Assembly: GCA_903772945.1 (NCBI GenBank)
Contig: CAICTM010000052.1
Span: 62,001 to 126,000, forward strand
Reading direction: 5' to 3'
Origin: Seminavis robusta
Taxonomy: Eukaryota; Bacillariophyta; Bacillariophyceae; Naviculales; Naviculaceae
Length of the DNA: 64,000 nt
Shown: positions 22,807 to 34,435 of the stretch, piece after piece
Position numbering within the stretch: position 1 is the stretch's first letter
Layout: each line of letters opens with the position of its first letter
Made by a program: the position numbers and the translations under genes
The notes under the pieces: model-generated
The model's database searches: none
The model's input: only the letters and a program-made list of their open reading frames with translations
Told to the model about the DNA's origin: nothing

Positions 22807-23668
22807 CTTTTTGTTGATCAGGTAGAAGCTCTGGTTTTTCTCTGAGAAAAGTGTCTGACATTCTGAGTTCAATAGGCAGAGGTCTTCTGGCTTTGTTTTT
22901 TGCAATTTTGTCTTGTTCCTCTTGACTAATGCTGGTGGTATCTGTGTTTGTGTTTTTGTTTGTATTTTTGTTTGCATTTTGAATGTCTTTTTTGATTTGT
23001 TCATCCGTGAGAGCAGTAGAAGAGACTCTAGTTTCTTGAGGATGAAAGGTGGAAGCAGCTTGTTTGGCAGCTAGGTCTTCTTGCAGCTGGGCTTCCTTCA
23101 TTTGTAGTTCCTGTTTAGTCTTTGCAACCTCTTGTTCAAAGGCAGAGAGAGAAGCTTGTAGTATTTTGGAAGATCTCCTGCGGTCTGCTGTGGTTTTGCT
23201 GATTGGAGATTTTTGTCTGGAAAGTCTTCTATTTTTTTGGTTTTTATTGAAATTTGGTGAATTTGCACTTTTTACTTTTTCCAAACGGTCAATTTCTTCC
23301 TGTTGCTGTTGTTGCTGCTGTTGGTCTCGTAGGATTTCTAGTAGCTCTTGCTGATTCTCGTTGGCAAAGCCGTCGTCGTCATCGTCATCGTCGTACAGAG
23401 CGTCGTGTCTCCTATGGCGGTGACTGCTGCGGCCAATGGTATGTACGCTGCCGCCAGTAGTCGTTCTACTCAGACTCGTCGTGGAAGTTGAGACGCTTCT
23501 ACTATTTATAGGACTAGTAGTAGCAGTAGCAGTAGCTTGACTTGTAGTTGTAGTGGTAAGGTTGCCAGGCAGACTGTACGGAGTACTACTACTAGTAGCA
23601 TTGGCATCCCTGCTGCTGTTGCTGTGAGAGCCGTCGCTGTCATCCAATCGGCCCATCGTGGAAGTCAT
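21206..23668 (-). CDS. Low-complexity, poly-Gln, coiled-coil protein with C-terminal CaaX box
   Basis: 820 residues in one exon. In order: Ser/Thr-rich N-terminus; a poly-Asp run then poly-Gln (residues about 90-125); a basic segment (NRRLSRQKSPISK); a coiled coil near 165-205; a second, longer poly-Gln run near 290; a poly-Pro run; an acidic stretch of seven consecutive Asp; a second coiled coil (QLQRQMEAKHAEMAAMKQKL, near 530-580); and a Lys-rich region. The last four residues are CVIL, preceded by another Cys. That is a CaaX prenylation signal whose Leu end predicts geranylgeranylation (family rule), so the protein is probably membrane-tethered. No catalytic domain is recognised; a scaffold role is inference. 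Confidence 0.75.
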
Positions 23669-24815
23669 AACAACAACAAAGAAAATATATATGACAAAAC
23701 CACCGCAAAATTGAACGATTGGTAAATCTTTTGAGACCCAAAAAATTCAGAGCCTCAATCAATGACCTCTATTTGAACTCGGGAATGCTTATGTCTTGAA
23801 ATTGATTTTAGGCTTAAAGGACATGCAGTTACTTAAAGCTTGACGAGTCAGTAAGTCTGGTTCGTAAAACTGTACCATCAGCCAATCAGGGAGATTCCCA
23901 ATGGCAACACTAAGTCTTTGCCCCAATGCGGATGCGGATGTTGGACTGAGGCTGCAAGACGTACTAGCTAGCTAGTAGACGTCTAGCTAGAGTATGACAT
24001 ACTAGTATTGTGGTGAGCTTTGAAAGGGAGGATCCCCGAGCAAATATCCTGAAGACTACAGTGTACTAGTAGTCTATGGTTGGCATGCTGCACGCACTCG
24101 TCAATCTTCTTATTTCAATCCAACCATCATAGATACGCAAGGTGGCTGCGTACCCAAAAGCTGCTTCTTCCGTACCGGTATTGCTAGCTTGCTAGGCTTT
24201 GGAGGTGCGACTGGCCTCCAACCAGCTATTTTGCTTCCACACGTTGCAAGGCAGAAGCAACTACTAGCTTCGTACCGGTAGAGGAAGCTGGCAAGTCAAG
24301 CAAAACCTAGCTAGTAGCTAGCAGAGAGCTAGAGACATTACGATGAACTCCTTCGTCCACACACCAGTAGACTGACTATCTGATCATATCGTACTTCTTG
24401 AGAGAAAAGAAAGATCTGACTGGTGTCATTTTTTGGGTTGTTCTGATTTTGGGAATGACGTAACGCTGCAGAGTTGTTCTCGCCAAAACATACGTAGAAG
24501 CTACGTGCAAATGTACTGTGATGATGTCTACCGCAAAACTTCAAGCGAAGCCTTCACAATCAATTCCTTTCCCAAAAATTCTAAAGAACAATTACAAACA
24601 ACAAATATCATACAAACAAGAAGAACACAATTGAGCTAAGATAAGATAAGATAAGCTGTATACCAGGTACACACAATTTCAATTCTTTTGCTAAGCTCAG
24701 TTAAGCATCTGAAGCAGCTCAGCAAAATTCAAGTCATTGAAGGCTCAGGTATACAGGTACCAGTACATACCAAACACTACTAGCTTGGTAGTAGTATCTA
24801 TCTATAGGATACAGA
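23669..24815. other. Intergenic, divergent promoter region
   Basis: Between two divergent genes. It holds CTAG palindromes near 23966 and 24308 and a short (AAGAT)n run at 24637-24655. No credible gene. Confidence 0.5.
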
Positions 24816-27800
24816 ATGGCTGAAGGACGTGTCAGACTTCCCAGTTGGATCAGTGTGGACTGGAATGACAATGACAATGATAATGATAATGACAATGGCG
24901 CAGTAGGAAGAGGTTCAGGGAGTTTGGGAGTTCGGAGTCCCCGTCGACGATCCGTTGCTTTGGCTGTGTCTCCTACGTCTCCTACGTACCGCAAGGGCTT
25001 GTCGTCTTCTGCCAGAAAGAAATCCCAGTCCTCCAGTACAAGTCCTACTCATAGACATACTCATGCTGATGTAGCTGCAGAGGAATGGCAACAAGTCAAG
25101 CTGGCCAAGACAAATAAGAATGGCAACAGCAACATTCCAAGAGAAAGAGAAAGAGAAACTCAGTTGCTCTCTTTGTGCAGAAAACAAGATTGGTCAGCTG
25201 CACTCGCTCTGCTCAGACAACACCCAGAACAAGCATGTCCGTGTCCTTTATCACCAACATCAGCATCAGCATCAGCATCAGCATCAGCATCAGCCCATTG
25301 GAATCACAGTCATCACAGTCATCAAACACCATCTACATCACCATCACCATCACCATCTACATGCACTTACCAAGAAACTGCTCTTCATGTGCTCTGCGCC
25401 TCTGCCAATTTTGGCCAAGTCATCTCCTGTCAGCTATTTCAAGAATTGCTCATTGTAGCTCCCAAACAAACCATCATTCACAACAAACACCTTGGACACA
25501 CTGCTCTTAGGGCACTACTCAGAAATTCTACATGTACTCCCCATCTACTGAACCTTTTGCTAAACACTATCCAACAAGAATTACAACAACAACAACAAAT
25601 GGATCCATCTAATAGAGCACTACAGAAACTGTGTACGCAGCCAGATCAAACTGGATGGAGACCCTTGGACCACCTACTCATGGCACTACATCATCCAGAG
25701 GCATTCAAATTCAAATTCCAATGCCAACCAAACAACAACAATCCTCTAGCTCTCATCAAGGTACTTGTCCAATATGTGGGAGGAGACTGTCTTTTCGGGT
25801 TGACCAACGACGATACTCCATCGGATGACACCAGTACCGGTACCATCCACAACCATCAAATGCTCCTGCAAAATCACGCACAGACACCACCTTTGATCCG
25901 TCTACTGTCACTCAACCACTCCTACACGGGTCGGGGAATCAACAATAACTGCAATACGACCACGAACTCCATCCGCCATCGTACCAGTAGTAATGATGAT
26001 ACAGCTGCAGGTGAAACAATGCCAGCGTCGTTCCAACAAGAGTCAGAAACGTCCGTCCTGTGCCAAACCACAAACTACTTCCTACAACAATTCCCGGCTC
26101 TCATGGATCAAACTTCCATCACCACCAGTTGCACGCCTCTACATGTGGCCCTGCGAAACCATGGAAACAATAAACAACTCATTCAATGCTTCTTCTTGTT
26201 GATTCTGCTCTTGGAGGTCGATGATGACGTAGACAACGACAACGACAACGACAACAATCGAAAGAGCGAAAATGGCATTTTTCCCGCACGAGACCACGAT
26301 ACTATCTTTACAGACGATTTCGCATCCTCTGACAACAACACCAAAAACGACAATAAAAGACAACGATACAGTACTAGTACGAAGAATCGCCTTTGCAATT
26401 CCATTCTGGCATGTCTACGAACCGAAAATATGTACGGTGATTTGCCACTACACGTGGCTTGTTCGGTGGGGACTCCCGTATCGGTACTGCGTCTCGTACT
26501 GGAAGGTACTCTCAAAGCAAACGGAACGGCACCATCGACTTCGACGAGAGCCGCCGTCACTACGACCACTACCAACACAACCAACACGCACAACAGCAAG
26601 AACTTGTGCTGGGCCGTCAATCATGCCGGATACACACCCATCGATCTCGAATGGATTCGACACATGGAGGACGGAAAAGGATTCTTCATGGCAAGATCTT
26701 TCTACTCGCTCGAAGCCGGAGGTGTCAAGAAAACGTTCTGGAAGCAGGACGAATTCTACAGGATCCTCTTGCAACAGGCCGTACAGCAAGCCATGGATAC
26801 CAAGTCGGGAGGAGGAGGAACTTCCAACGGCAACAGCAGCCGTGCCTCTAGCTCAACCACGGCAACGACGACGACAAATCCTTCGATTCGACGACACCGC
26901 AGGATATTGACGAACACGCAACGACGACCGCAACAGCACTCACAGACAACCAGGGTAACACGCTCACCAAGAGCAGCGCCGCCGTCACCGACAAAAGCTT
27001 CTCCTTCCAACAATGCTGCTGCCCACGTGGATGCGATGTGTAGCCCTCCTACTAGTGCAATCAACAGCGACAGTCAACGAGTTCCCGCTTGGGGACAGCA
27101 AAGCCCTTCGTCGCAACACACAACTACTGAAATATCCAGGAACTCCACTACGAATGTTACGGCGACCACCAGTGTGCCGCCCCAGCCTAGCGAACAACCC
27201 ACGTGGGAGCTGTTGCTGCATCGCATCTTTCTGATCATTCAGACCGCAGCAACCGGAAGAGTACCCAAAACACAAACAGACCTGGAGCATTGTCTTCTCC
27301 ATGCGGCCTGCCAACTTTCGTTTCCCGTGGCGCCAAGTCTACCCTTGCCATTACTAGAACTGATTCTGTTCCTGTACCCGGATCAGCTTCTCCTGTCGCA
27401 AGATGAGGGCAGCAATCTCCCGCTTCACTTTGCCGTCCAACCGCAGGTGCCTTGCCTGCACAATCCTCACAATAACAGTGCTGGTAACAAGAAGCACGAC
27501 TATTCCTTGACGACAAACTGCGCCTGTTTTCAAAAAAGTGAGTACCACGGTGGTAGGGCCAGTGAGATTGATGAGGAATCGTCCAAAGAATCCCAACAGC
27601 ACATTTGTAACGAATGGGAAAAGTGGATCCAACAATTACTGGAGCATGGGCCCGATGCTTGCTCGACGCGCAATGGAAGTGGGCAGCTCCCCCTTCACAA
27701 GGCATTGGAGTACGTTACGTCATGTCCTCTCTGTGACAGCAATACTACTAGTAGTGACGGGCGGCAAGCGACGAAGGTCGACGGAAACGAAATCGCAATC

Positions 27801-28085
27801 AGCGAAACGATAGACAGAAGCTTTGACTGTAGTCGTGCCAGGAACGATACTAAAAGCAGGAAGAAGAAGAACAAGAGATCTGGTTCCTTGATGCAACAAT
27901 CTCCTCCCGAGGTGGCTCGACTCGGGGTGATTCATGCATTGGTGGACACGTATCCAGATTCGGTGGTGGTAAGGGACCCATTGAGCCACCTGATGCCATT
28001 CCAAATGGCCGCCGCAAGCGCGTATATGCCGTTGGATGCTGTCTTTTACTTGTTGAGGAGGTCCCCAGATGCCGTGATTGGGTGA
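24816..28085 (+). CDS. Large ankyrin-like repeat protein with many low-complexity inserts
   Basis: 1,089 residues, one exon. Ankyrin-like units are dispersed rather than adjacent: TALHVLCASANFGQVISC, HTALRALLRNSTCTPHLLNL, TPLHVALRNHGNNKQLIQC, DLPLHVACSVGTPVSVLRLV, LPLHFAVQPQVPC, QLPLHKALEYVTSC, with MPFQMAAASAYMPLDAV near the end. Between them lie NDND, ASAS, poly-Asn/Gln and Thr-rich runs, several coded by perfect hexanucleotide repeats. The spacing of LPLH units fits the diatom ankyrin-type family usually annotated as hypothetical. It is likely an interaction scaffold; no signal peptide or membrane segment is seen. The start ATG at 24816 precedes the first NDND run. Confidence 0.82.
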   Translation: MAEGRVRLPSWISVDWNDNDNDNDNDNGAVGRGSGSLGVRSPRRRSVALAVSPTSPTYRKGLSSSARKKSQSSSTSPTHRHTHADVAAEEWQQVKLAKTNKNGNSNIPRERERETQLLSLCRKQDWSAALALLRQHPEQACPCPLSPTSASASASASASAHWNHSHHSHQTPSTSPSPSPSTCTYQETALHVLCASANFGQVISCQLFQELLIVAPKQTIIHNKHLGHTALRALLRNSTCTPHLLNLLLNTIQQELQQQQQMDPSNRALQKLCTQPDQTGWRPLDHLLMALHHPEAFKFKFQCQPNNNNPLALIKVLVQYVGGDCLFGLTNDDTPSDDTSTGTIHNHQMLLQNHAQTPPLIRLLSLNHSYTGRGINNNCNTTTNSIRHRTSSNDDTAAGETMPASFQQESETSVLCQTTNYFLQQFPALMDQTSITTSCTPLHVALRNHGNNKQLIQCFFLLILLLEVDDDVDNDNDNDNNRKSENGIFPARDHDTIFTDDFASSDNNTKNDNKRQRYSTSTKNRLCNSILACLRTENMYGDLPLHVACSVGTPVSVLRLVLEGTLKANGTAPSTSTRAAVTTTTTNTTNTHNSKNLCWAVNHAGYTPIDLEWIRHMEDGKGFFMARSFYSLEAGGVKKTFWKQDEFYRILLQQAVQQAMDTKSGGGGTSNGNSSRASSSTTATTTTNPSIRRHRRILTNTQRRPQQHSQTTRVTRSPRAAPPSPTKASPSNNAAAHVDAMCSPPTSAINSDSQRVPAWGQQSPSSQHTTTEISRNSTTNVTATTSVPPQPSEQPTWELLLHRIFLIIQTAATGRVPKTQTDLEHCLLHAACQLSFPVAPSLPLPLLELILFLYPDQLLLSQDEGSNLPLHFAVQPQVPCLHNPHNNSAGNKKHDYSLTTNCACFQKSEYHGGRASEIDEESSKESQQHICNEWEKWIQQLLEHGPDACSTRNGSGQLPLHKALEYVTSCPLCDSNTTSSDGRQATKVDGNEIAISETIDRSFDCSRARNDTKSRKKKNKRSGSLMQQSPPEVARLGVIHALVDTYPDSVVVRDPLSHLMPFQMAAASAYMPLDAVFYLLRRSPDAVIG

Positions 28086-28955
28086 TGGTGGTTGCTATAT
28101 TTTTATTATTTGTCTTCGGTATGGACGAAGGCTGTTTCTGTACTCTGCAGCTCTGCAGCCACAAAACTGCACGAAACTTCATCAATATGGTTAGGTTGAT
28201 GGAATAGAGGCTACTAGCTAGATTATTATTTGATTTATTACGTCATCATTTCTTTACTATATATAGTCTCTTCCTCGGCGTTTTTTTCTACCATAGTATA
28301 CCTTTACCGGTACTAGTACGGTACCCCATACCGGTATGGTAGCTCATGGTGATGGTGATCAACCACTTTGAATTCCTTCATCTTTGCCCCGGATTTCCGG
28401 TGTGACTTTATCGTGCACAACCGCGACCTCCACTGCAAGAAATGAGATAGTATCCCTAGCTCTAATTCAAAATGAGTGTTCTCCACCTCGGCTTGCTTGT
28501 ATCTTATGTAATCTTCGTTGGCGATGGAAACTTGCACCAGATCGGGTTTCGCCTCTAAGTGACGCCCGGGGACCCCAACTTCCAATGGCGACTCACGGAA
28601 TGTTTTCATCGCCGCGCACCTCTTAGCGGTAGGGCTGCCGTAGTCACCGAATCGAAGTGGGTCACGCAGCTCATGGCAGTCGGCAGTGCGGTGGTTTGCC
28701 TCGCACATGAGTGGAGTCATTTGCCTCATTTTCGCTTGGATGGATGAGAGAAGTCCACTGCTGTGCTGTGGCTGCCATTATCTTGACTGCAGTGCTACTA
28801 GTGGTTCCTTAGCAGCTCCTTGGAGTGAAAGTTCTTCTTTCCAAACTACTATTAATAGTACGAGAATTGGCGGGACTACCCTTAAAAGGTCGAAGCAACA
28901 ACGACATCATCCGATCTCACACATCGATATAGATACCATTAGCACTAGCAGCACG
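28086..28955. other. Intergenic with unexplained ORFs
   Basis: Contains a 138-codon minus frame at 28313-28729 with no recognised domain, and overlapping plus frames. Short TACCGGTA palindromes sit near 28305-28335. It probably includes the promoter and 5' leader of the CRAL-TRIO gene. Confidence 0.45.
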
Positions 28956-30370
28956 ATGGCGAGTCGACTGCGTCGTAGCTTTCGACGAAGATCGTCCAAT
29001 ACTGGGACTATTAATGGTAGCTCAGAACAAAAACAAAAACACGAGACGAACGGCGGCTGTTCGACGGAGACCAATGACGCACATGCACACAACGAGTTGG
29101 AGTTGCCGTCTACAGCAGCAACACCGCAAGAACCCAGACTTAACCTTAGCCGACCACCGACTGTCCGACGCGTGACATCTGGAACCTTGCGAAAGGACGA
29201 CAGTATTCGTCTCGATTACGATTACGATTACGATTACGATGTTCCGGCGGGTACGTACAAGCAATGCGACTGTGGCAGCGACGGTAGCGACGAGGAAGAA
29301 GATCCAGGACTTGAATCTTCGTCCATATCCAGTCTCGAAGGCGATCAGCAGAAACAACAACCAGCTACTAGTAGGAGCAAACGCGATCCTGAAGCCAGGA
29401 AAGTTCAGGTACGTCATCAGCAATCTCTATATAGTCTAGCTAGCTACCATAATAGTGTTGGACGAAATCTGACGAAATGTGCGTTTTTCGTTTCGCAAAG
29501 GAAATCTTTGCCACCTTGTCTGACATGGATAGGGAAACTGCAGCGCGGACATCCTGGAAGTACTACAACGAAGTGGGCCAACGCGACAATGTAATCGATA
29601 TTCGGCGCCGAGATGCCTTGGCCCGTGCTATGATTCAACGACACTTGGCTCAAGAGGGAGGGGATACAGCGGCGACGATTAAAAGCGTACATGCCACGCT
29701 TCAGGGTCGACGCGACGAGAAACTGGATTGGCTTCGAACGGCATGGCACCCTGCACCAACTTGGAGTCCTGAACGACAAGAGTTTAGCCAAATGGTCCGC
29801 GCCACCATGAGTCGATGGTTGGGTCCGCATGGTCGAGTTTGCATCTTGGATTATGACGACGAAGACAGATGCAACTTTTATCATAAACTCAACATCTCGA
29901 CGAGTGGAACACGATACTTTCGAGAAGGTGTGCTGTACTCGGCTTCGTTTATGCTTGAAAAGGCCATTGCTTGTTCGGAACGACGCAGTCATGGCCGCCA
30001 AACCCAAGTCAACGTGGTACTGGATTTCCGAGAAGTGAATATGCGAGACAAGGACAAGACACTCCCCATTAGCATAGCGTTGGAGCTTGTGGATTTGATG
30101 AAGAACCATAATCCACAACGCCTGTATACGGTGTATATGATCGATGCTCCCTTCCTGGCCCGGTTTGCTTGGCCCATCTTTCGGCCGTTTGTAAATCACA
30201 TAGTCCAGGGAGGAATCAAGTTTGTCACGGGAAAACGACAAATCATCAAGGTGTTTGGTGCCAAAATGCTGCACTACGACCGAGCCAGCAACTTGGATAT
30301 GGACAAGTTCTACCAGTTGCCGTTTGATCAGGCCTACGAAGATGTCCACGGAAGTGCTTTGGAGTATTGA
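28956..30370 (+). CDS. CRAL-TRIO (Sec14-like) lipid-binding protein
   Basis: Exons 28956-29408 and 29501-30370, phase 0 join, 440 codons plus stop. The first 150 residues are disordered and Ser/Asp-rich, with a DYDYDYDYD run near 90 coded by a hexanucleotide repeat. Exon 2 begins EIFATLSDMDRETAARTSWK and contains the CRAL-TRIO fold: VNVVLDFREVNMRDKDKT, RLYTVYMIDAPFLARFAWPI, FRPFVNHIVQGGIKFV and the C-terminal LPFDQAYEDV. Family members carry a small lipid or isoprenoid between membranes in the cytosol; the ligand cannot be told. I chose ATG 28956 because codons upstream lack protein-like composition; an in-frame ATG at 28686 is possible. Confidence 0.86.
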
Positions 30371-31192
30371 TCTATCTGATCTGCTGATCTGATCTGATCT
30401 GATCTGTTGATCTGGTCATATCAGTTGGCAGTTGGATCAAGCCAAGCCAAGCAATTTTAAAAAGAACTTGGGTTCTTTTGCTACGGGTATCTGTAGTATG
30501 TTGGCAATCATGCTCATAACTAACTAACTAACTACTGGTAGTAGCTATAGGAACCCCATAACATACAACCACTATAGCTACCGCAGCATCGCATTGCTTT
30601 TGCATCCGTCCCAACACCCGTGCACCGGCTCACCAGTCCTCTCTCTGCCGCTGTGGTGCTTTCTTCATGCTTGGTTGCTTGGCGACGTGGAATTTTCCAA
30701 ATAAGCTTTTGCGACTGGCCGGCGTGTTCAGTGGAGCAGGTAAGATTTACAAGTTGAGTGCCGGTCTCATAATCCTAGTATGGCTGTAACACGGCAAGGA
30801 AATAAAGGGCAGTGCATTGAATGTCTTGCTGGAAATGCTCGTGCTCTGGTCTCACACCACCTTCCTCACTCTCAACAAGACCAACGATCGCTGGGTTGGC
30901 TGTTACGCTGTTACTGATGTTGCTGCGCTGCTTCCACAGTTGTCAACAACAACAGTAACAACGATAAGAAGAAGAGCATCTCCTCCTCCAAGGGTCTCTA
31001 CAGTACTCTAGCTGCTGTTGTAGCTAGCTAGCAACTCCCAGTCTGGTTGACAAAGGAGCATTCGATTTGAATCGAATCGAATCGATCTTCAACCTAGCAA
31101 GAATCGAATCGAATCGAATCGGAAGGACGAGTATTTATTTTATTTTTGCCATTTGGTTGTTGGTTGTTGGTTGTTGGTTGTTGGTGTTGACC
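30371..31192. other. Intergenic with simple repeats
   Basis: Holds TGATC-type repeats directly after the CRAL-TRIO stop (30374-30412), GAATC repeats (31071-31121) and a GGTTGTT repeat (31153-31184) immediately before the next start codon. No gene seen. Confidence 0.6.
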
Positions 31193-32373
31193 ATGTCGGG
31201 TCCTGAACATGAAGAAGCGCTGAACCAATTGCACGAGATGTTTGGAGCTGTCGACGATGGCAGTGAGAGCCAAGGCGTCGTCGTAGATCAATGGACCAGA
31301 GAGAACTTGGAAATGGTGCTCATTCTACAAAAGAGGTAAGTCCGTGGTATACCATGCACCACATGCACAGGCTAGGTTTTGCCATAATCTGTGGTAGCCT
31401 AGCTAGCTAGCTCTAGCTATCAAGCTAACTAGCATGGGCTCTTCCATCCTTGCTGCATGGACCTGAGCTTCAACTTGACTGAACCTGAACCTGAACTCAC
31501 CATTTCTTTTTCTACTCTACCCTGTTCTGCTCTTTCAGCAACCTGCAGCAGAGCATCCAATGCCTGCTAGAGAATGGAGATGAAAAGCCTGAAGCCGTCA
31601 TCCGCAAGCTACTGGAAAGGGATACCACCACTGCCAATGGACTCATGCCTTTGGATGCACCTTCTGAACGCAGTACTACTGGTACAGGTGGTGACAGAAG
31701 ACGTAGTAGAAGCAGTACCGGTGAAGAAGAAAAGAGTTCTATACACGAGAGAAACTCGGATGCAAGATTGGCCAACAGCTCTGTCCGGCAATCGCAAGCA
31801 TCCTTACTGTCTAGACAATCTTCGGCGACATCGAATCGATCCTCCACCAACGCCAATCGATATAGCTACAAAAAAGCAGGTCGCAACAGCAGGACACCCT
31901 TACCCTTTGATTTCATTTGGGTGGAACGATCGGGACTAGAAGCCGTCAATGGGCAGTACTTTCTAATAGACCCCGACATCGACATGGCTAAGACCAATCC
32001 CAAACGACACTACTTCCAATACGCCATGCAAGCAGATTGGGAAGGAGATGCCTACACATTCTCGCTGGAAAAGAACAAGGAAGATAACTGTTGGTACTTG
32101 TGTGCCAAACCCACAAACAATAATAGTGATGATACCAACAACACAAGCAATAATACCAATGGAAATGCCGACGATGCCAACAATTTCAATGATCCAGACA
32201 ACAATGACAATAAGATCAATCTGTTCTTCAGTCCCGAAAAGCGCTACCGGAGGACCTACCGACAATATCCGCGGTTACGAGGATGGCTCCCCACGGAGCA
32301 ATTGAAAGACAGAGGGATACGAGGGATTGCTGCTGGAACAGAGATTGAACCACCAAAGCTAAGGTATGATTGA
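31193..32373 (+). CDS. Uncharacterised protein with CUE/UBA-like N-terminus
   Basis: Exons 31193-31335 and 31539-32373 give 325 codons plus stop. The start ATG has a favourable context (ACCATGTC). Splicing creates ALNQLHEMFG...QWTRENLEMVLILQKSNLQQS followed by IQCLLENG, which resembles a CUE ubiquitin-binding three-helix domain (inference from pattern only). After a Ser/Arg-rich linker, a globular region follows: FIWVERSGLEAVNGQYFL, HYFQYAMQADWEGDAYTFSL, NCWYLC. It is split by an Asn/Asp/Thr-rich insertion and then resumes at INLFFSPEKRYRRTYRQYPRLRGW. I do not recognise this second domain. A GTATGA donor-like site just before the stop leaves open a further 3' exon. Confidence 0.65.
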
Positions 32374-32950
32374 TGGACCGAACTGGACTGAAACGAAACG
32401 AACTGCAATGATGAGGATGCAGATTTTGTATTGTCGTCCAAAAGTGAATGGATGGAACAAGGCGCGAAAGAGTGGTAAGAGGGTTTGCAATTGGTGACTT
32501 CCAGTTGGGTTTGATTAATCCATTCTCCTATTTTTCGAAACTGTCCATGTTCCACCCAACAATCTGCTGAATCCATTCTTTAGAATAGAAGTTAGTAGTC
32601 CATCTTCGTTCCCAATCTAATGCTAATGCTAGATCTCTAAGATTGGCTGTCTCTATTGAAACCGTTCCTTCCCCTCCAGGCGCTTATGAGGTTGCAATGT
32701 TTACTTAGTACTGTCCAGACACCCTCAAATCTCATACGATTTTACAAAAAGCGACTGAGTTGCAGGTACAGTGTAGATGTAATAGAAGTTTATTTGAAGG
32801 CTACTCCGAGTACAGTGTTTCCACTGTGCTGCTGCACTAAACGGAAAACCACCACAAACATTGGGCCCGCGGGAAAGTTTAGAACCCAAAGGAGGCAAGA
32901 TATTAACAGTCTGTTTTGTAGGCAAGGGCACTGCGCATGACATTGTTTCT

Positions 32951-33022
32951 CGACTGTGACTCGACTGGACTCGCAGTGGTGACTCGACAGTCGAGTCGAG
33001 TCGAGTCGAGTCGAGTCGAGTC
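32951..33022. repeat. GACTC/GAGTC simple repeat with inverted symmetry
   Basis: GACTCGACTGGACTCG and GACTCGACAG lead into at least six tandem GAGTC units, so the tract can fold on itself. Confidence 0.8.
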
Positions 33023-33522
33023 ACGATCACCACCATGCTGTTGCCACACCAGGATGCCGTCCAAATCCGCGAATTCTGTTGGGGAACCTGCCATCCACGA
33101 TCCCGTACCAATACCGTTACGCAGTACGCGGTTGCTACAAGCAACTTTATTTCTTTTCGCCTACCACTGCCGGTAGATGGACCGGTCTATCTACCGCATC
33201 TGCGGAGCCTCTACTCCGTACGCATATGCACATTCGAACATTGGTGACCTTCCTGGCTGTTTTCTTTAAAAATTTTCCTAAAAATACCATGAGCACGAGT
33301 GCGTTAAAACACCCTAGCCTCTAGATCTTTCGTACCCATGTACTGTACCAATATCGTACATGCACAAGGCTTTACGTCACGGCTATTAATAGTTAGTATG
33401 CACATTATAAGTTAATCAGTAATAAGTAGTATTTTGGAACACGTTGTCAGACATACGACATGTGTACTACATGTACGTCAACGTCAATGATACAGGTAAG
33501 CAACATCTATGTATTAATATTA

Positions 33523-33865
33523 GAGTACTCCGAGTACCTTGGTCGGTAATTACTGCAGTAATTCCTGGTTACTGGTTACTTACTGTACTTTTACTGCCTT
33601 TATTGGCCAGTAGTTACTGCAGTCAGTAATTCCTGGCAGTAATAAATCTGCCAATTCAACAGTAATTCACAGTAAATGACAGTAAAAGCACAGTATTCAC
33701 CCTATTTTACTGCAATTACTGTGATTTACTGCCTTCAAATGGCTTTAAATTACTGTACCTGATTACTGCTACTGAGGAATTACTGCATTACTGCCATTAC
33801 TGCTACTGTTTGGCCCCTCCAGTCAGTAATCAGTAAACAGTCAATACCAACCAAGCCGAGTACTC
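33523..33865. repeat. Foldback, MITE-like repeat rich in TACTG/CAGTA
   Basis: A 343-bp block whose ends are inverted relative to each other: GAGTACTC then CTTGGTCGGTA on the left, and the inverse of GAGTACTC then CTTGGTTGGTA on the right. The interior is packed with TTACTG and CAGTAAT in both orientations. No target duplication was found. Confidence 0.65.
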
Positions 33866-34435
33866 AGTTGACTGATTTTTGATTTTTACAGTAAGCAAAT
33901 ATTTTTACAGGAACCACCTGTTGTGGGACTGTCACTTTTTAATGTACGGCATAAAAGCCCTTTGTTCTATTCTAACTGCTTAAGTAGTCTACAGTATGAG
34001 TACATACTATACATGATGTACTACACACAGTAGGTAAAAACAGAATTATTGTCTTAGCTTGTGCCCGGACCCCGCGAGGCAATCGGAAATCCTCCACATT
34101 GTACCGGTACACCCCCAGTTTCCGAGCGACCAAAAAGAGAGAGGATCGACTACGTGTGATGACGTGTGCCTCTTTGAGCTAAGATTTCGAGAGGGTTCTG
34201 AACTTCTGGGTTCTGGATTCGATTCGTGAAGTTTGTGTTGTTTGATAAGTTTCCTTATCAGTGGTCAACCTCGGCAGTCTTGCTGCCAGAGCCCTCAACC
34301 CCTTTAATTGTTTTTCCTGCTACGGTGGTCCCTACAGGTATTAGGGTAGGGTTAGAATACAAATAAGTCAGCAAAACTAAATATGTATCCTAGGATGGTG
34401 CAAAAGCTATATAACTAGTATTCTAGCTAGCTTGG

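Noticed and set aside
24816-28085. Whether perfect repeats in this region could be a CRISPR or satellite array
   Set aside because: Repeats are short in-frame hexamers inside one open gene, without spacers.
28313-28729. 138-codon minus frame with some protein-like composition
   Set aside because: No domain or splice support and equal-length frames on the opposite strand; possibly a decayed gene but not supportable.
29444-30349. 301-codon open frame on the minus strand
   Set aside because: Antisense to the CRAL-TRIO exon, which has clear family motifs; the minus frame has none.
32725-33144. 139-codon minus frame over the GAGTC repeat
   Set aside because: The frame is kept open by the simple repeat and has no domain.
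34330-34360. TTAGGG-like words suggesting an interstitial telomere repeat
   Set aside because: Only one full unit and one partial unit; too short to mean anything.
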